Part shown: one piece after another, positions 1 through 10,088 of the stretch
Position numbering within the stretch: the stretch's first letter is position 1
Layout of the letters: the number at the start of each line of letters is the position of its first letter
NCBI RefSeq assembly: GCF_000716535.1
Contig: NZ_JNWV01000016.1
Location: 124,001-188,000 of the forward strand
DNA: 64,000 nt
Source: Streptomyces flaveolus
Lineage (GTDB): Bacteria > Actinomycetota > Actinomycetes > Streptomycetales > Streptomycetaceae
Direction: 5' to 3'
Made by a program: the position numbers and the translations under genes
Notes under the pieces: generated by a model
What the model saw: only the letters and a program-made list of their open reading frames with translations
What the model was told of the DNA's origin: nothing
Database searches by the model: none

Positions 1-1523
1 AGGGTGCGGTACACGGCGGTGGCGAAGTCGTCGTCGTACAGCCGCAGCACCACACGCAGATCGGGCCGTACGGACCGCGCGTAGAGCACGGCCTCCAGGT
101 TGGTGGTGTCGGAGCTGGTCACCGCGAGCAGGGCCTGGGCCCGTTGGATCTGGGCGGCCTCCAGGACGCCCTCCTGGGTGACGTCCCCGAGCACCACCGG
201 CACCCGCAGCCGGCGGGCGGTGGCCAGGCCCCGCGCCTCCGGGTCGGACTCGACGCACACCACGGGGATGCCCAGTTCCCGCAGCCGGGTCAGCACCCGG
301 GTGCCGATCTTTCCGAGCCCGAGCAGGACCACGTGTCCGCTCAGGCCGCGCGGCGGCTTGCGCAGGGCGGAGGCGGTGCGGAAGGTGCCGAACGCTTCCA
401 GCGCGGCGGCCAGCAGCACCGGCAGCAGCAGCAACCCGACGAATGCGGAGAGGAGTTGGAGGAGCTGGCGGCCCAAGGGCTCCCTGAGGGCGGGGTCGTC
501 GATCGCGAACAGGTCGAGCAGGGTGATGTAGAACGCGCGCAGCGGATGGATGCCGGTGACCACCCGCAGGGCGACGGCGAGGCCGACCACGCAGCCGACG
601 AGCACGGCCAGGGACCAGCGCAGCCGCCGGGAGAAGAGGGAGCCGAGCGGCGGTACCCCGGTCATCGCGCGGCGGGCGGGAGCGGCGGTCTCGGTGCCGG
701 CCCCGGCGGAGACGTGCTCCAGCACCACGGCCTGCCGTCCGGTGGCCTGCCGGACCTCCTCGTCGTCGGGGAGCAGCCGGGGCTGCTGTTCCACGGCGCC
801 GAACGGGCCGTCGGTGCCGGCCGGGTCGCCGCCCGAGAGCAGGGCGAGGGTGAGCAGCCCGGTCTCGGTGCCGGGACCGTCCCCGGACAGCGGCCGTTCC
901 ACGGCGCGCAGCAGCAGGCCCTCCGTCTGTACGACCCTGCTGGTGCCGGCGACGGCGGTGGCGGCCAGCGCGGGTGCGGCGGTGTCGGCGTCGGACAGCA
1001 CGGTGGTGGAGGCCTCGACGGCGGCGCCCGGACCGCCGTCGTCCCCGGCGGCCAACGCGGCCGCCTGGTCGAGGAGTTCCTCGATGTGCTGGCCCAACCG
1101 CCGGTTGTAGAGCCGCAGGACGAGCCGCAGCCGGGGGTTGAGCCGGCGGGCGGTCAGGGCGGCCCGGATGTTGGTCTCGTCGTCGTCGTACACGAGGGCC
1201 AGCGCGGCGGCCCGGGCCACCCCGGCCTCGGCGAGCACCGCCTCGCTCAACTCGGCGGCCTCCAGCACCACCTCGCCCTCGGGGCGCCCGCCGGGGGGCG
1301 CGGCGGCGGGCTGCCCGGCCGTGCCGGTCCGGCCGACCGTGCCCACGGCGGCGCTGACCACGCGGTCGAACAGCGCGGCCGACGCGGACCGGGCGCGGCC
1401 GACCACCGGGGGCCGGACGGTGCGCTCGTTCGGCGGCACGACGAGGGTGACCTGCTCGCCGTAGACCCCGCGCAACTCGGCGGCCAGCCGGTGCGCGAGC
1501 CCGTCGTCACCGCACACCACCAT
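1..1523 (-). CDS. TrkA-N/RCK-type NAD-binding membrane protein (3' end beyond window)
   Basis: The protein starts MVVCGDDGLAHRLAAELRG, a nucleotide-binding Rossmann entry typical of TrkA-N/RCK domains. A hydrophobic stretch follows around residues 290-370 (at least two membrane segments, near the text LRWSLAVLVGCVVGL). A second TrkA-N domain (HVVLLGLGKIGTRVLTRL) then runs into the left edge. Two RCK-like domains around a short membrane unit recall potassium-channel gating or CASTOR-like proteins, but no clear TVGYG selectivity filter is visible, so I call it only a NAD-binding, potassium-transport-like protein. An in-frame GTG at 1571 is an alternative start; neither has a strong ribosome site. 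It is divergent from the permease gene. Confidence 0.8.
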   Translation of the reverse strand, partial: MVVCGDDGLAHRLAAELRGVYGEQVTLVVPPNERTVRPPVVGRARSASAALFDRVVSAAVGTVGRTGTAGQPAAAPPGGRPEGEVVLEAAELSEAVLAEAGVARAAALALVYDDDETNIRAALTARRLNPRLRLVLRLYNRRLGQHIEELLDQAAALAAGDDGGPGAAVEASTTVLSDADTAAPALAATAVAGTSRVVQTEGLLLRAVERPLSGDGPGTETGLLTLALLSGGDPAGTDGPFGAVEQQPRLLPDDEEVRQATGRQAVVLEHVSAGAGTETAAPARRAMTGVPPLGSLFSRRLRWSLAVLVGCVVGLAVALRVVTGIHPLRAFYITLLDLFAIDDPALREPLGRQLLQLLSAFVGLLLLPVLLAAALEAFGTFRTASALRKPPRGLSGHVVLLGLGKIGTRVLTRLRELGIPVVCVESDPEARGLATARRLRVPVVLGDVTQEGVLEAAQIQRAQALLAVTSSDTTNLEAVLYARSVRPDLRVVLRLYDDDFATAVYRT

Positions 1524-1681
1524 GTGCGCCGGCGGGGACCCCGGCCCCCCTTGATACGGAACGCTCGCCACAAGGGGAAAGAGTGCACCAAGGAGTTGAG
1601 TGGTTCCAGCAACGGCCTGAACGTCCGCGCCGGAGACCGCGTAGGGAAGGGGAGGGAGAGCAGCAGCCGGAGGGAACCGCC

Positions 1682-2692
1682 GTGGCCATCACCGAAGACG
1701 CCCCGCCCGCCACGGACACGGCCGGTGCCGGGCCTCCGCGCGGCCGGCGGCTCAGCTCCCCGCTGGCGCTCACCCTGACGCTCGTGCTGGCCGTGCTCGC
1801 CCAGTCCCCGATCCGCGGCGCCCTCGGCACTCCGCTGATGCAGAGCTGGATGACGGTGTTCGTGGCGGTGACCGTCCAGGCGCTGCCCTTCCTCGTGCTG
1901 GGCGTGCTGCTGTCGGCGGCGATCGCGGTGTTCGTCCCGGCGTCCTTCTTCGCGCGCGCCCTGCCGCGCCGGCCCGCCCTGGCCGTGCCGGTGGCGGGGG
2001 TCGCGGGCGCGGTGCTGCCGGGCTGCGAGTGCGCGTCGGTGCCGGTGGCGGGCGCCCTGGTCCGCCGGGGCGTGACCCCCGCCGCCGCCCTGGCCTTCCT
2101 GCTCTCCGCGCCCGCGATCAACCCGGTGGTGCTGACCGCCACCGCCGTCGCCTTCCCCGGGCACCCGGAGATGGTCCTGGCCCGGTTCCTGGCGAGCCTG
2201 CTGGTGGCCTGCGCGATGGGCTGGCTGTGGCAGCGGCTGGGCCGGACCGACTGGCTGCGCCCCCCGGCCCACGGCGCGCACGAGGGCGCGACCAAGGGGG
2301 AGGCGTTCTGGGGCGCGGTCCGGCACGACGTCATGCACGCGGGCGGATTCCTCGTGCTCGGGGCGACGGCCGCGGCCACGCTGAAGGCGGCGGTCCCGGC
2401 GGACTGGCTGCGCGCGGCCGCCGGCACCCCGCTGGTCTCGGTGCTCGCCCTCGCCGTGCTCGCCGTCCTGCTGTCCATCTGCTCGGAGGCGGACGCGTTC
2501 GTCGCCGCCTCCCTCACCCAGTTCTCCCCGACGGCCAAGCTGGTGTTCCTGGTGGTGGGCCCGATGATCGACCTCAAGCTGTTCGCGATGCAGGCCGGCA
2601 CCTTCGGCCGTGCCTTCGCGCTCCGGTTCGCGCCCGCCACCTTCGCGCTGGCCGTCGCGGGCGCCGTACTGACCGGGACGGTGCTGCTGTGA
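1682..2692 (+). CDS. permease, ArsP/YraQ (DUF318) family
   Basis: A 336-residue polytopic membrane protein starting at GTG 1682, 8 bases after a purine-rich GGAGGGAA site. The family hallmark GCECASVPVAGALVRRG (cysteines near 115 and 117) and the repeat-like AFLLSAPAINPVV are present, with about eight hydrophobic segments. Family members are proposed exporters or metal-linked permeases; substrate is unknown here. The stop overlaps the GTG of the next gene (GTGA), so the two are translationally coupled. The same pair occurs in other bacteria as YcgR/YcgQ, which are Zur-controlled in Bacillus; I see no convincing Zur box here. Confidence 0.88.
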   Translation: MAITEDAPPATDTAGAGPPRGRRLSSPLALTLTLVLAVLAQSPIRGALGTPLMQSWMTVFVAVTVQALPFLVLGVLLSAAIAVFVPASFFARALPRRPALAVPVAGVAGAVLPGCECASVPVAGALVRRGVTPAAALAFLLSAPAINPVVLTATAVAFPGHPEMVLARFLASLLVACAMGWLWQRLGRTDWLRPPAHGAHEGATKGEAFWGAVRHDVMHAGGFLVLGATAAATLKAAVPADWLRAAAGTPLVSVLALAVLAVLLSICSEADAFVAASLTQFSPTAKLVFLVVGPMIDLKLFAMQAGTFGRAFALRFAPATFALAVAGAVLTGTVLL

Positions 2693-3393
2693 ACCGCCAG
2701 GCCCAGGCGGCCGTCCTCTTCCTGCTCGGCGGCGCGCTGCTGCACGCGGGCGCCACCGACCTGTACCTGCGGTACGTCAAGGCGGGCCTGCGCCCGCTGC
2801 TGCTGGCCTCGGGCGCGGTGCTGATCGCGGCGGCCCTGGCGACGGCCTGGTACGAGCGCCGACGCGACCGGGAGCGGCACCCGCACCCCGAGCCGCGCGT
2901 CGCCTGGCTGCTCCTGCTGCCGCTCCTCGCCCTGATCCTGATCGCCCCGCCGGCCCTCGGTTCCTACAGCGCCCTGCGCTCCGGCACGGCCCTGCAGAAG
3001 CCGTACGGCTACGGCCCGTTGCCCGCCGGCGACCCGGTGCCGCTCTCCGTCGTCGACTACGCCTCCCGCGCGGCCTACGGCCACGGCCGCTCCCTGCACG
3101 GCCGTGCCGTCCGGGTCACCGGCTTCCTCGCCCTGGACCACGCGGGCCGGCCCTACCTGGTCCGCATGGCCCTCAACTGCTGTGCCGCGGACGCCCAGCC
3201 GGTGAAGATCGCGCTGACCGGGGCGCTGCCGCCGGTCCTCCGCCCGGACGCCTGGCTGGAGGTGACGGGCACGTACGCCCCCGGGCTCACCCACGACCCG
3301 GTGAACGACGGCCCCGTCCCCTACCTGAAGGTCACCTCCACCCGCCCGGTCACGGCACCGCGCGACCCGTACGACGAGACCTGGAACACCTGA
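2689..3393 (+). CDS. TIGR03943-family (YcgQ-like) membrane protein
   Basis: 234 residues from GTG 2689, overlapping the permease stop by four bases. Two N-terminal membrane helices (about 5-25 and 33-53) and a third at about 72-92 precede an external domain of about 140 residues with the family signature LNCCAADA around residue 165 and the ending LEVTGTYAP...PYLKVTSTRPV, consistent with the TIGR03943 family. It almost always travels with a DUF318 permease and is presumed its partner, perhaps in metal handling (inference). The paired cysteines are the obvious candidate metal ligands. Confidence 0.85.
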   Translation: MNRQAQAAVLFLLGGALLHAGATDLYLRYVKAGLRPLLLASGAVLIAAALATAWYERRRDRERHPHPEPRVAWLLLLPLLALILIAPPALGSYSALRSGTALQKPYGYGPLPAGDPVPLSVVDYASRAAYGHGRSLHGRAVRVTGFLALDHAGRPYLVRMALNCCAADAQPVKIALTGALPPVLRPDAWLEVTGTYAPGLTHDPVNDGPVPYLKVTSTRPVTAPRDPYDETWNT

Positions 3394-3404
3394 GCCGCGC
3401 CCGG

Positions 3405-5471
3405 CTACCGCTCGGCCGTCGCGCTGTCGAAGTCGAAACGGGCGAGGTCCCTGAGCCACGCCTCCGCGTTGCCGTCGGACGGGGCCCGCCAGTCGCCGCG
3501 CGGGGAGAGGGAGCCGCCCGCCGACACCTTCGGGCCGTTCGGCATGGCCGAGCGCTTGAACTGGGAGAACGCGAAGAACCGGCGGCAGAACACCTCCAGC
3601 CAGTGCCGGATCTCCCGCAGGTCGTACGCCACCCGCTTGGCCTCGGGGAAGTTCGGCGGCCAGGCGCCGGACTTCGCGTCGTGCCAGGCGTGACAGGCCA
3701 GGAAGGCGATCTTCGAGGGCCGGAAGCCGTAGCGCAGCACCTGGAAGAGGGTGAAGTCGTGCAGCGCGTACGGGCCGATCTTCGACTCGGTGGACTGCAT
3801 CTCCTCGCCCGGCACCAGCTCGGGGCTGATCTCGGTGTCCAGGATCGCGGCCAGGATCCGGCCGGTCTCCTCGTCGAACTGGCCGCTGGTGATCACCCAG
3901 CGGATCAGGTGCTGGATGAAGGTCTTCGGCACCCCGGAGTTGACGTTGTAGTGGCTCATCTGGTCGCCGACGCCGTACGTGGACCAGCCGAGCGCCAGCT
4001 CGGAGAGGTCGCCGGTGCCGAGGACGATGCCGCCGCGCTGGTTGGCCAGCCGGAACAGGTAGTCGGTGCGCAGGCCGGCCTGCACGTTCTCGAAGGTGAC
4101 GTCGTACACCGGCTCGCCGGAGGCGAACGGGTGGCCGATCTCCTTCAGCATCAGCCGCGCGGTCGGCGTGATGTCCAGCTCGGCCGCGGTGACGCCGAGC
4201 GCCCGCATCAGCCTGTGGGCGTTGTCCTTGGTGTGGTCGCTGGTCGCGAAGCCGGGCAGGGTGAAGGCCAGGATGTCGCTGCGCGGGCGGCCCGCCCGGT
4301 CCATCGCCCGGGCGGCGACGATCAGGGCGTGGGTGGAGTCCAGACCACCGGACACGCCGATGACGACCTTCGGCCCGCCGATCGCCGCGAGCCGCTGCTG
4401 GAGCCCGGCGACCTGGATGTTGTAGGCCTCGTAGCAGTCCAGGGCGAGCCGCTCGGGGTCGGCGGGCACGAACGGGAAGCGCTCCACCCGCCGGCGCAGC
4501 CCGAGGTCGGTGAGCGGCGGGTCCAGCTCGAAGGAGACCGTCCGGAAGTCCCCGGTCCGGGCTGCGTGGGCCCGGCGGTTGTCGTCGAAGGTGCCCATCC
4601 GGTGCCGCTCCTGCCGCAGCAGGTCGAGGTCCACGTCGGCGACGGCGTACTGGTCGCCGAGGGGGAAGCGGTCGGTCTCGGCGAGCAGCACCCCGTTCTC
4701 GTAGATCATGGTCTGCCCGTCCCAGGACAGGTCGGTGGTCGACTCGCCGAGGCCGGCCGCCGCGTAGACGTACGCGGCGAGGCAGCGGGAGGACGCCGAG
4801 CGGCACAGCAGCTTGCGGTCCTCGGCCCGGCCGACCGTGATCGGGCTGCCCGAGAGGTTCACCAGCACGGTCGCCCCGGCGAGGGCGGCCTCCGCGCTCG
4901 GCGGCACCGGCACCCACATGTCCTCGCAGATCTCGGTGTGCAGCACGAGCCCCGGCACGTCCTCGGCCGCGAACAGCAGGTCCACCCCGAACGGCACCTC
5001 GGCGCCCGCGACCCGGATGGTCCCGCCCCGCTCGTCGTGCCCGTCGGCGATCTGCCGGCGCTCGTAGAACTCGCGGTAGGTCGGCGGGTACGACTTCGGT
5101 ACGACGCCGAGGATCCGGCCGCGGTGCACGATCACCGCGCAGTTGTAGATCCGGTGGCGGTGGCGCAGCGGGGCGCCGACGATCAGCACCGGCAGCAGCT
5201 CCGCCGACCCGGCCACGATCGTCCGGAGCGCCGCCTCGACCTGGTCGAGCAGCGCGTCCTGGAGCAGCAGGTCCTCGATCGAGTAGCCGGTCAGGCCCAG
5301 CTCGGGGAAGACGGCGACGGCGACGCCCTCGTCCGCGCAACCGCGCGCCAGGCGCAGGACCGCCTCGGCGTTGGCCCGCGGGTCGGCGATGACGGTGTGG
5401 CCGGTGCACGCGGCGACGCGCGCGAAGCCGTGGCTGTAGAGCGACCAGAAGTTCAACGGGGCTTCCTTCAT
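3405..5471 (-). CDS. nadE: glutamine-dependent NAD(+) synthetase
   Basis: 688 residues. An N-terminal nitrilase-fold glutaminase has the catalytic triad E57 ([10 protein letters not shown]), K126 ([13 protein letters not shown]) and C182 (EICEDMW). The C-terminal ATP-pyrophosphatase synthetase domain carries the P-loop SGGLDST at 374-380 and the later [22 protein letters not shown] segment. The enzyme makes NAD+ from deamido-NAD+, ATP and ammonia tunnelled from glutamine. Length fits the actinobacterial two-domain form. I chose ATG 5471 because the conserved [15 protein letters not shown] begins just after it; an upstream in-frame start at 5516 lacks conserved sequence. Confidence 0.97.
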   Translation of the reverse strand: MKEAPLNFWSLYSHGFARVAACTGHTVIADPRANAEAVLRLARGCADEGVAVAVFPELGLTGYSIEDLLLQDALLDQVEAALRTIVAGSAELLPVLIVGAPLRHRHRIYNCAVIVHRGRILGVVPKSYPPTYREFYERRQIADGHDERGGTIRVAGAEVPFGVDLLFAAEDVPGLVLHTEICEDMWVPVPPSAEAALAGATVLVNLSGSPITVGRAEDRKLLCRSASSRCLAAYVYAAAGLGESTTDLSWDGQTMIYENGVLLAETDRFPLGDQYAVADVDLDLLRQERHRMGTFDDNRRAHAARTGDFRTVSFELDPPLTDLGLRRRVERFPFVPADPERLALDCYEAYNIQVAGLQQRLAAIGGPKVVIGVSGGLDSTHALIVAARAMDRAGRPRSDILAFTLPGFATSDHTKDNAHRLMRALGVTAAELDITPTARLMLKEIGHPFASGEPVYDVTFENVQAGLRTDYLFRLANQRGGIVLGTGDLSELALGWSTYGVGDQMSHYNVNSGVPKTFIQHLIRWVITSGQFDEETGRILAAILDTEISPELVPGEEMQSTESKIGPYALHDFTLFQVLRYGFRPSKIAFLACHAWHDAKSGAWPPNFPEAKRVAYDLREIRHWLEVFCRRFFAFSQFKRSAMPNGPKVSAGGSLSPRGDWRAPSDGNAEAWLRDLARFDFDSATAER

Positions 5472-5641
5472 GTCTGGAAGCCTAGATCCCGGCCGCGCCG
5501 GGTCACTCGGGCACACCGGTCCGCCGGTACCCGGGCCCGGTACGCCGGGGTACTCGGGCGCACCTGAGCACGTTCGCCCTGGCCGGTGCCGGCGCGGACC
5601 GGGAGGCTGGGGGCAGGCTGGGCTGGGACCAGCGGCGGGAC

Positions 5642-5935
5642 GTGCACCCGGACGGCTCGACGACCGGCCCGTACGAGGCCTGGCAGGTGATCGGGCTGGT
5701 GCTGACGCTGCTGGTGCCGGTGTACTGGGCCGTGTCCCGGGGGCACAGCGCGGGCGCGGTCCCCGGCACCACGGCCGGGCTGACGGCCGCGGCCCGGTAC
5801 GACTGGTCGGACGACGCCGGCGTCCTCTTCGTGATCGGCGTGGGCCTGGTCACGACCGGCGGCCTCGCCGGGACCGCCGCCGTCTCCGGCGTGATCGCCA
5901 TGGCCGGGCGGGGCGTGCGTCGCACCGCGTCCTGA
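5642..5935 (+). CDS. small membrane protein, unknown
   Basis: A 97-residue open frame from GTG 5642 with two clear membrane segments (AWQVIGLVLTLLVPVYWAV and GVLFVIGVGLVTTGGLAGTAAVSGVI). Codon third positions are G/C-rich as in real genes of the region. No ribosome site stands out and the frame stays open upstream to about 5560, so the start is uncertain. It is followed by a strong hairpin. I recognise no family. Confidence 0.55.
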   Translation: MHPDGSTTGPYEAWQVIGLVLTLLVPVYWAVSRGHSAGAVPGTTAGLTAAARYDWSDDAGVLFVIGVGLVTTGGLAGTAAVSGVIAMAGRGVRRTAS

Positions 5936-5940
5936 CCGGC

Positions 5941-5964
5941 CCCGCCCCAGGGGTGCGGGGCGGG
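5941..5964 (+). terminator. GC-rich hairpin after the small membrane protein gene
   Basis: CCCGCCCC pairs perfectly with GGGGCGGG across an 8-base loop, five bases past the stop at 5935. No T-run follows, as is common in Streptomyces. Confidence 0.5.
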
Positions 5965-5987
5965 TGAGGGGTGGTGCGGGCCGGGGG

Positions 5988-6038
5988 CGTAAGAGTCGCG
6001 TCAAGGCCGTGCGGGCGGCCGTAAGAGGGCCGTCAACG
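5988..6038 (+). promoter_or_regulatory. direct repeat upstream of kdp (possible KdpE/OmpR-type operator)
   Basis: Two near-identical sites, CGTAAGAG-N4/5-CGTCAA, begin at 5988 and 6020, exactly 32 bp (three helical turns) apart, about 75 bp before the first kdp-operon start. Tandem half sites are typical of OmpR-class response regulators; assignment to KdpE is inference. Confidence 0.45.
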
Positions 6039-6112
6039 GGTGGCGTGTTCCGGCCGGACCGGCGTTTTCCTCGAAGCGTCCGTTCCCGCCGAACCTCACT
6101 CAGGAGTCCGCG

Positions 6113-6196
6113 ATGGCCGACCTGGCCTTCGTCCTCACCGTGCTCGCCGCGTTCGCGCTGGTGGCTCTCGTCGCCAAGGGGGTGACGAAGCTGTGA
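6113..6196 (+). CDS. 27-residue membrane peptide leading the kdp operon
   Basis: The peptide MADLAFVLTVLAAFALVALV plus AKGVTKL is a single hydrophobic helix with a basic end. It has a good ribosome site (CAGGAG, 7 bases before ATG), and its TGA overlaps the GTG of kdpF (GTGA), so it is translationally coupled. Streptomyces kdp operons often hold such a small ORF before kdpF. It resembles KdpF in size and topology and may be a second KdpF-like stabilising subunit (inference). Confidence 0.6.
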   Translation: MADLAFVLTVLAAFALVALVAKGVTKL

Positions 6197-6282
6197 CCGC
6201 CGAGACCGTCGTCGGCCTGGTCGTCGCCGTCGCCCTGCTGGGCTATCTCGTCCTCGCCCTGGTCTTCCCGGAGAGGTTCTGA
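6193..6282 (+). CDS. kdpF: potassium-transporting ATPase subunit F
   Basis: A 29-residue single-helix protein, [20 protein letters not shown] followed by LALVFPERF, which matches KdpF: an N-terminal helix and a terminal PE(R/K)F. KdpF stabilises the KdpABC complex in the membrane. GTG 6193 overlaps the stop of the preceding peptide, and kdpA begins 8 bases downstream. Confidence 0.88.
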   Translation: MTAETVVGLVVAVALLGYLVLALVFPERF

Positions 6283-6289
6283 GCGCCCC

Positions 6290-7951
6290 ATGGGTCCCGT
6301 AACGGCAGGCGTGCTCCAGTTGCTCGCCCTGATCGGCGCGCTGGCGCTCGCCTACGTCCCCTTCGGCAATCACATGGCCCGGGTCTACTCCTCGCCGCGG
6401 CACCTGCGCGTGGAGAGATGGATCTACAAGGGCATCGGTGCCGACCCCGACGCCGGGATGACCTGGCCCGCGTACCTGCGCGCGGTCCTCGCCTTCTCGG
6501 CCGTCGGCGTCCTCTTCCTCTACCTGCTCCAGCGGCTCCAGGGCGTGCTGCCCGGCTCGCTCGGCTTCTCCTCCGTCGACCCGGCGCAGTCGTTCAACAC
6601 GGCCGTGTCGTTCGTGACCAACACCAACTGGCAGTCGTACTACGGCGAGCAGACGATGGGGCACGTCGTGCAGACCGCCGGTCTGGCCGTGCAGAACTTC
6701 GTCTCTGCGGCCGTGGGCATGGCCGTGGCCGTGGCCCTCGTGCGGGGCTTCGCCCGGTCGCGCACCGGTGAACTCGGCAACTTCTGGTCCGACCTGGTGC
6801 GCGGCACGCTGCGGATCCTGGTGCCGGTCGCCGCCGTCGCCGCGGTGGTCCTGGTCGCCTGCGGGGCGATCCAGAACTTCTCCGGCATCCACGAGGTCGG
6901 GCAGTTCATGGGCGGCTCCCAGCAGTGGAACGGCGGCGCGGTCGCCTCGCAGGAGGCCATCAAGGAGCTGGGCACCAACGGCGGCGGCTACTTCAACGCC
7001 AACTCCGCCCACCCCTTCGAGAACCCCACCCCGTTCACCAACCTCTTCGAGATCTTCCTCATCCTGGTCATCCCGTTCTCGCTGACCCGCACCTTCGGCG
7101 TGCTGGTCGGCTCGGTGCGGCAGGGGTACGCGATCCTCGGCACGATGGCCGCCATCTGGCTCGGCTTCACCGCCCTGATGATGGGGACCGAGTTCGCCCA
7201 CCACGGCCCGGCGCTCCAGGCCGCGGGCGGGGCGCTGGAGGGCAAGGAGGTCCGCTTCGGGGTCGGGGGCTCCTCGATCTTCGCCGTGGCCACGACGCTC
7301 ACCTCGACCGGTGCGGTGGACTCCTTCCACTCCTCCTTCACCGGCCTCGGCGGCGGCATCACCATGCTCAGCATGATGCTGGGCGAGATCGCGCCCGGCG
7401 GCACCGGCTCCGGTCTCTACGGCATCCTGATCCTGGCGGTCATCGCGGTGTTCCTCGCCGGCCTGATGGTCGGCCGTACGCCCGAGTACCTGGGCAAGAA
7501 GATCGGCGCCCGGGAGATGAAGCTCGCCGCCGCCTACATCCTCGTCACACCGGCCCTGGTGCTCGTCTTCACGGCCGCCTCCATGGCGCTGCCGACCCCG
7601 CCGCACTCGATGCTCAACTCCGGCGCGCACGGCTTCTCCGAGGTGCTGTACGCCTTCACCTCCGCCGCCAACAACAACGGCTCGGCCTTCGCCGGGCTGA
7701 ACGCGAACACCGACTGGTTCAACACCATGACCGGGCTCGCCATGCTGTTCGGCCGCTTCCTGCCCATCGTCTTCGTCCTGGCGCTGGCCGGCTCGCTCGC
7801 GGGGCAGCGGCCGGTGCCGGTCACCGCGGGCACCCTGCGCACCGAGAAACCGCTGTTCACCGGCCTGCTGGTGGGCGCGATCCTGATCATCACCGGTCTC
7901 ACGTACTTCCCGGCCCTGGCGCTGGGGCCGCTCGCGGAAGGGCTCGCGTGA
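6290..7951 (+). CDS. kdpA: potassium-transporting ATPase potassium-binding subunit
   Basis: 553 residues with about ten membrane helices. KdpA signatures are clear: [36 protein letters not shown] (read in two parts) and [14 protein letters not shown], which form the four selectivity-filter loops of the channel-like subunit of the high-affinity K+ pump. Length is standard. Its TGA shares one base with the ATG of kdpB (TGATG), giving tight coupling. Confidence 0.97.
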   Translation: MGPVTAGVLQLLALIGALALAYVPFGNHMARVYSSPRHLRVERWIYKGIGADPDAGMTWPAYLRAVLAFSAVGVLFLYLLQRLQGVLPGSLGFSSVDPAQSFNTAVSFVTNTNWQSYYGEQTMGHVVQTAGLAVQNFVSAAVGMAVAVALVRGFARSRTGELGNFWSDLVRGTLRILVPVAAVAAVVLVACGAIQNFSGIHEVGQFMGGSQQWNGGAVASQEAIKELGTNGGGYFNANSAHPFENPTPFTNLFEIFLILVIPFSLTRTFGVLVGSVRQGYAILGTMAAIWLGFTALMMGTEFAHHGPALQAAGGALEGKEVRFGVGGSSIFAVATTLTSTGAVDSFHSSFTGLGGGITMLSMMLGEIAPGGTGSGLYGILILAVIAVFLAGLMVGRTPEYLGKKIGAREMKLAAAYILVTPALVLVFTAASMALPTPPHSMLNSGAHGFSEVLYAFTSAANNNGSAFAGLNANTDWFNTMTGLAMLFGRFLPIVFVLALAGSLAGQRPVPVTAGTLRTEKPLFTGLLVGAILIITGLTYFPALALGPLAEGLA

Positions 7952-10083
7952 TGACCACCCGCACAGAGAAGTCAGAGGACTCCATGTCCACAGTCACACC
8001 CACCAGGGCGCCGCACAGTGACGTGCCCACCGGCCACAAGCCCACCGAGGGCCGTGTCGGCGGCGGTCTCTTCGACCCCAAGGCACTGATCAAGTCGCTG
8101 CCGGAGGCGTTCCGCAAACTGGACCCGCGGGTGATGGTCAAGTCGCCCGTGATGTTCGTGGTGTGGATCGGCTCCGTGCTCACCACGGTGTTCTCCTTCA
8201 CGGACCCGGGCGACTGGTTCGGCTGGACCATCAGCGCCTGGCTGTGGCTGACCGTGCTCTTCGCCAACCTGGCGGAGGCCGTCGCCGAGGGCCGGGGCAA
8301 GGCGCAGGCCGACACCCTGCGCAAGGCCAAGACCGACACGGTCGCGCGGCGGATCGCCGGGGACCGTGAGGAGCGGGTGCCCGGCACCGACCTGCGGATC
8401 GGCGACCTGGTGGTCTGCGAGGCCGGTGACGTGATCCCCGGGGACGGCGACGTCGTCGAGGGTGTCGCGTCGGTGGACGAGTCGGCGATCACCGGCGAGT
8501 CCGCGCCCGTCATCCGCGAGTCCGGCGGCGACCGCAGCGCCGTCACGGGCGGTACGAAGGTGCTGTCCGACCGGATCGTCATCAGGATCACGACGAAGCC
8601 GGGCGAGACCTTCATCGACCGGATGATCGGCCTGGTCGAGGGCGCCGCCCGGCAGAAGACGCCCAACGAGATCGCCCTCAACATCCTCCTGGCGTCACTG
8701 ACGATCGTCTTCCTGCTCGCGTGCGCCACGCTGCCGCCGTTCGCCGACTACGCGGGCACCCACCTGACGTTGGTCGTGCTGGTCGCCCTGCTGGTCTGCC
8801 TGATCCCGACCACCATCGGCGCCCTGCTCTCCGCGATCGGCATCGCGGGCATGGACCGGCTGGTGCAGCGCAATGTGCTGGCCATGTCGGGCCGTGCGGT
8901 CGAGGCGGCGGGCGACGTGTCGACGCTACTGCTCGACAAGACGGGCACCATCACGCTCGGCAACCGGCAGGCCGCCGAGTTGGTGCCGGTGCGCGGGACG
9001 ACGGAGGCCGAGGTCGCCGACGCGGCCCAGCTGTCGTCGCTGGCGGACGAGACCCCCGAGGGCCGCTCGATCGTCGTGCTGGCGAAGGAGAGGTACGGGC
9101 TGCGGGAGCGCCACCAGGGCGAGTTGGCGCACGCCGAGTGGATCGCCTTCACCGCCCAGACCCGCATGTCGGGTGTGGACGTCGACGGCCGGAAGGTCCG
9201 CAAGGGTGCCACGGCCTCGGTCATCGCCTGGGTCGAGGAGCAGGGCGGCACGGTCGCCGAGGACGCCGGGGCGACGGCCGAGCGGATCTCCGCGGCGGGC
9301 GGCACCCCCCTGCTGGTCGCCGTACAGGACGACAAGGGCGCCCGTATGCTCGGCGTCATCCACCTCAAGGACGTCGTCAAGCACGGCATGCGGGAACGGT
9401 TCGAGGAACTGCGCCGCATGGGCATCAAGACCGTCATGATCACGGGCGACAACCCGCTCACCGCGAAGGCCATCGCCGAGGAGGCAGGCGTGGACGACTT
9501 CCTCGCCGAGGCCACCCCCGAGGACAAGATGGCCCTCATCAAGCGGGAGCAGGCCGGCGGCAAGCTGGTCGCGATGACCGGCGACGGCACGAACGACGCG
9601 CCGGCCCTCGCCCAGGCGGACGTCGGCGTGGCGATGAACACGGGTACGTCGGCCGCGAAGGAGGCCGGCAACATGGTCGACCTCGACTCCGACCCGACCA
9701 AACTGATCGAGATCGTGGAGATCGGCAAGCAGTTGCTGATCACGCGGGGCGCGCTGACCACGTTCTCCATCGCCAACGACGTCGCGAAGTACTTCGCGAT
9801 CATCCCGGCGCTCTTCGCGGCGGTCTACCCGGGCCTGGACAAGCTGAACATCATGCGGCTGTCCTCGCCCGACTCCGCGATCCTGTCGGCCGTCGTCTTC
9901 AACGCGCTGATCATCGTCGTGCTGGTGCCGCTGTCGCTGAGGGGCGTGCGGTACCGGCCGATGAGCGCGGACCGGATGCTCCGGCGCAACCTCGCCGTCT
10001 ACGGCGTCGGCGGACTGATCGCGCCCTTCGCCGGCATCAAGATCATCGACCTGATCATCTCTCTGATCCCCGGGATCCGGTGA
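7951..10083 (+). CDS. kdpB: potassium-transporting P-type ATPase subunit B
   Basis: 710 residues, class IA P-type ATPase. Visible motifs: actuator TGES ([10 protein letters not shown]), phosphorylation loop [10 protein letters not shown] (Asp near 329), the [12 protein letters not shown] segment and hinge [16 protein letters not shown]. It hydrolyses ATP to drive K+ import with KdpA. ATG 7951 directly overlaps the kdpA stop and has GGAAGG upstream; ATG 7984, preceded by AGAGGA, is an equally credible start that would shorten the protein by 11 residues. Confidence 0.96.
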   Translation: MTTRTEKSEDSMSTVTPTRAPHSDVPTGHKPTEGRVGGGLFDPKALIKSLPEAFRKLDPRVMVKSPVMFVVWIGSVLTTVFSFTDPGDWFGWTISAWLWLTVLFANLAEAVAEGRGKAQADTLRKAKTDTVARRIAGDREERVPGTDLRIGDLVVCEAGDVIPGDGDVVEGVASVDESAITGESAPVIRESGGDRSAVTGGTKVLSDRIVIRITTKPGETFIDRMIGLVEGAARQKTPNEIALNILLASLTIVFLLACATLPPFADYAGTHLTLVVLVALLVCLIPTTIGALLSAIGIAGMDRLVQRNVLAMSGRAVEAAGDVSTLLLDKTGTITLGNRQAAELVPVRGTTEAEVADAAQLSSLADETPEGRSIVVLAKERYGLRERHQGELAHAEWIAFTAQTRMSGVDVDGRKVRKGATASVIAWVEEQGGTVAEDAGATAERISAAGGTPLLVAVQDDKGARMLGVIHLKDVVKHGMRERFEELRRMGIKTVMITGDNPLTAKAIAEEAGVDDFLAEATPEDKMALIKREQAGGKLVAMTGDGTNDAPALAQADVGVAMNTGTSAAKEAGNMVDLDSDPTKLIEIVEIGKQLLITRGALTTFSIANDVAKYFAIIPALFAAVYPGLDKLNIMRLSSPDSAILSAVVFNALIIVVLVPLSLRGVRYRPMSADRMLRRNLAVYGVGGLIAPFAGIKIIDLIISLIPGIR

Positions 10084-10088
10084 AGGAC

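Noticed and set aside
1572-1681. Zur box for the permease pair
   Set aside because: No A+T-rich TGAAAATCATTTTCA-like palindrome is present.
144-1778. A 544-codon open frame on the plus strand
   Set aside because: Antisense to the TrkA-N protein and rich in Gly/Gln/Ala filler without domains; a by-product of high GC.
1507-5409. A 1300-codon minus-strand open frame
   Set aside because: It is the wrong frame of nadE and then antisense to the permease pair; nadE in the neighbouring frame has all catalytic motifs.
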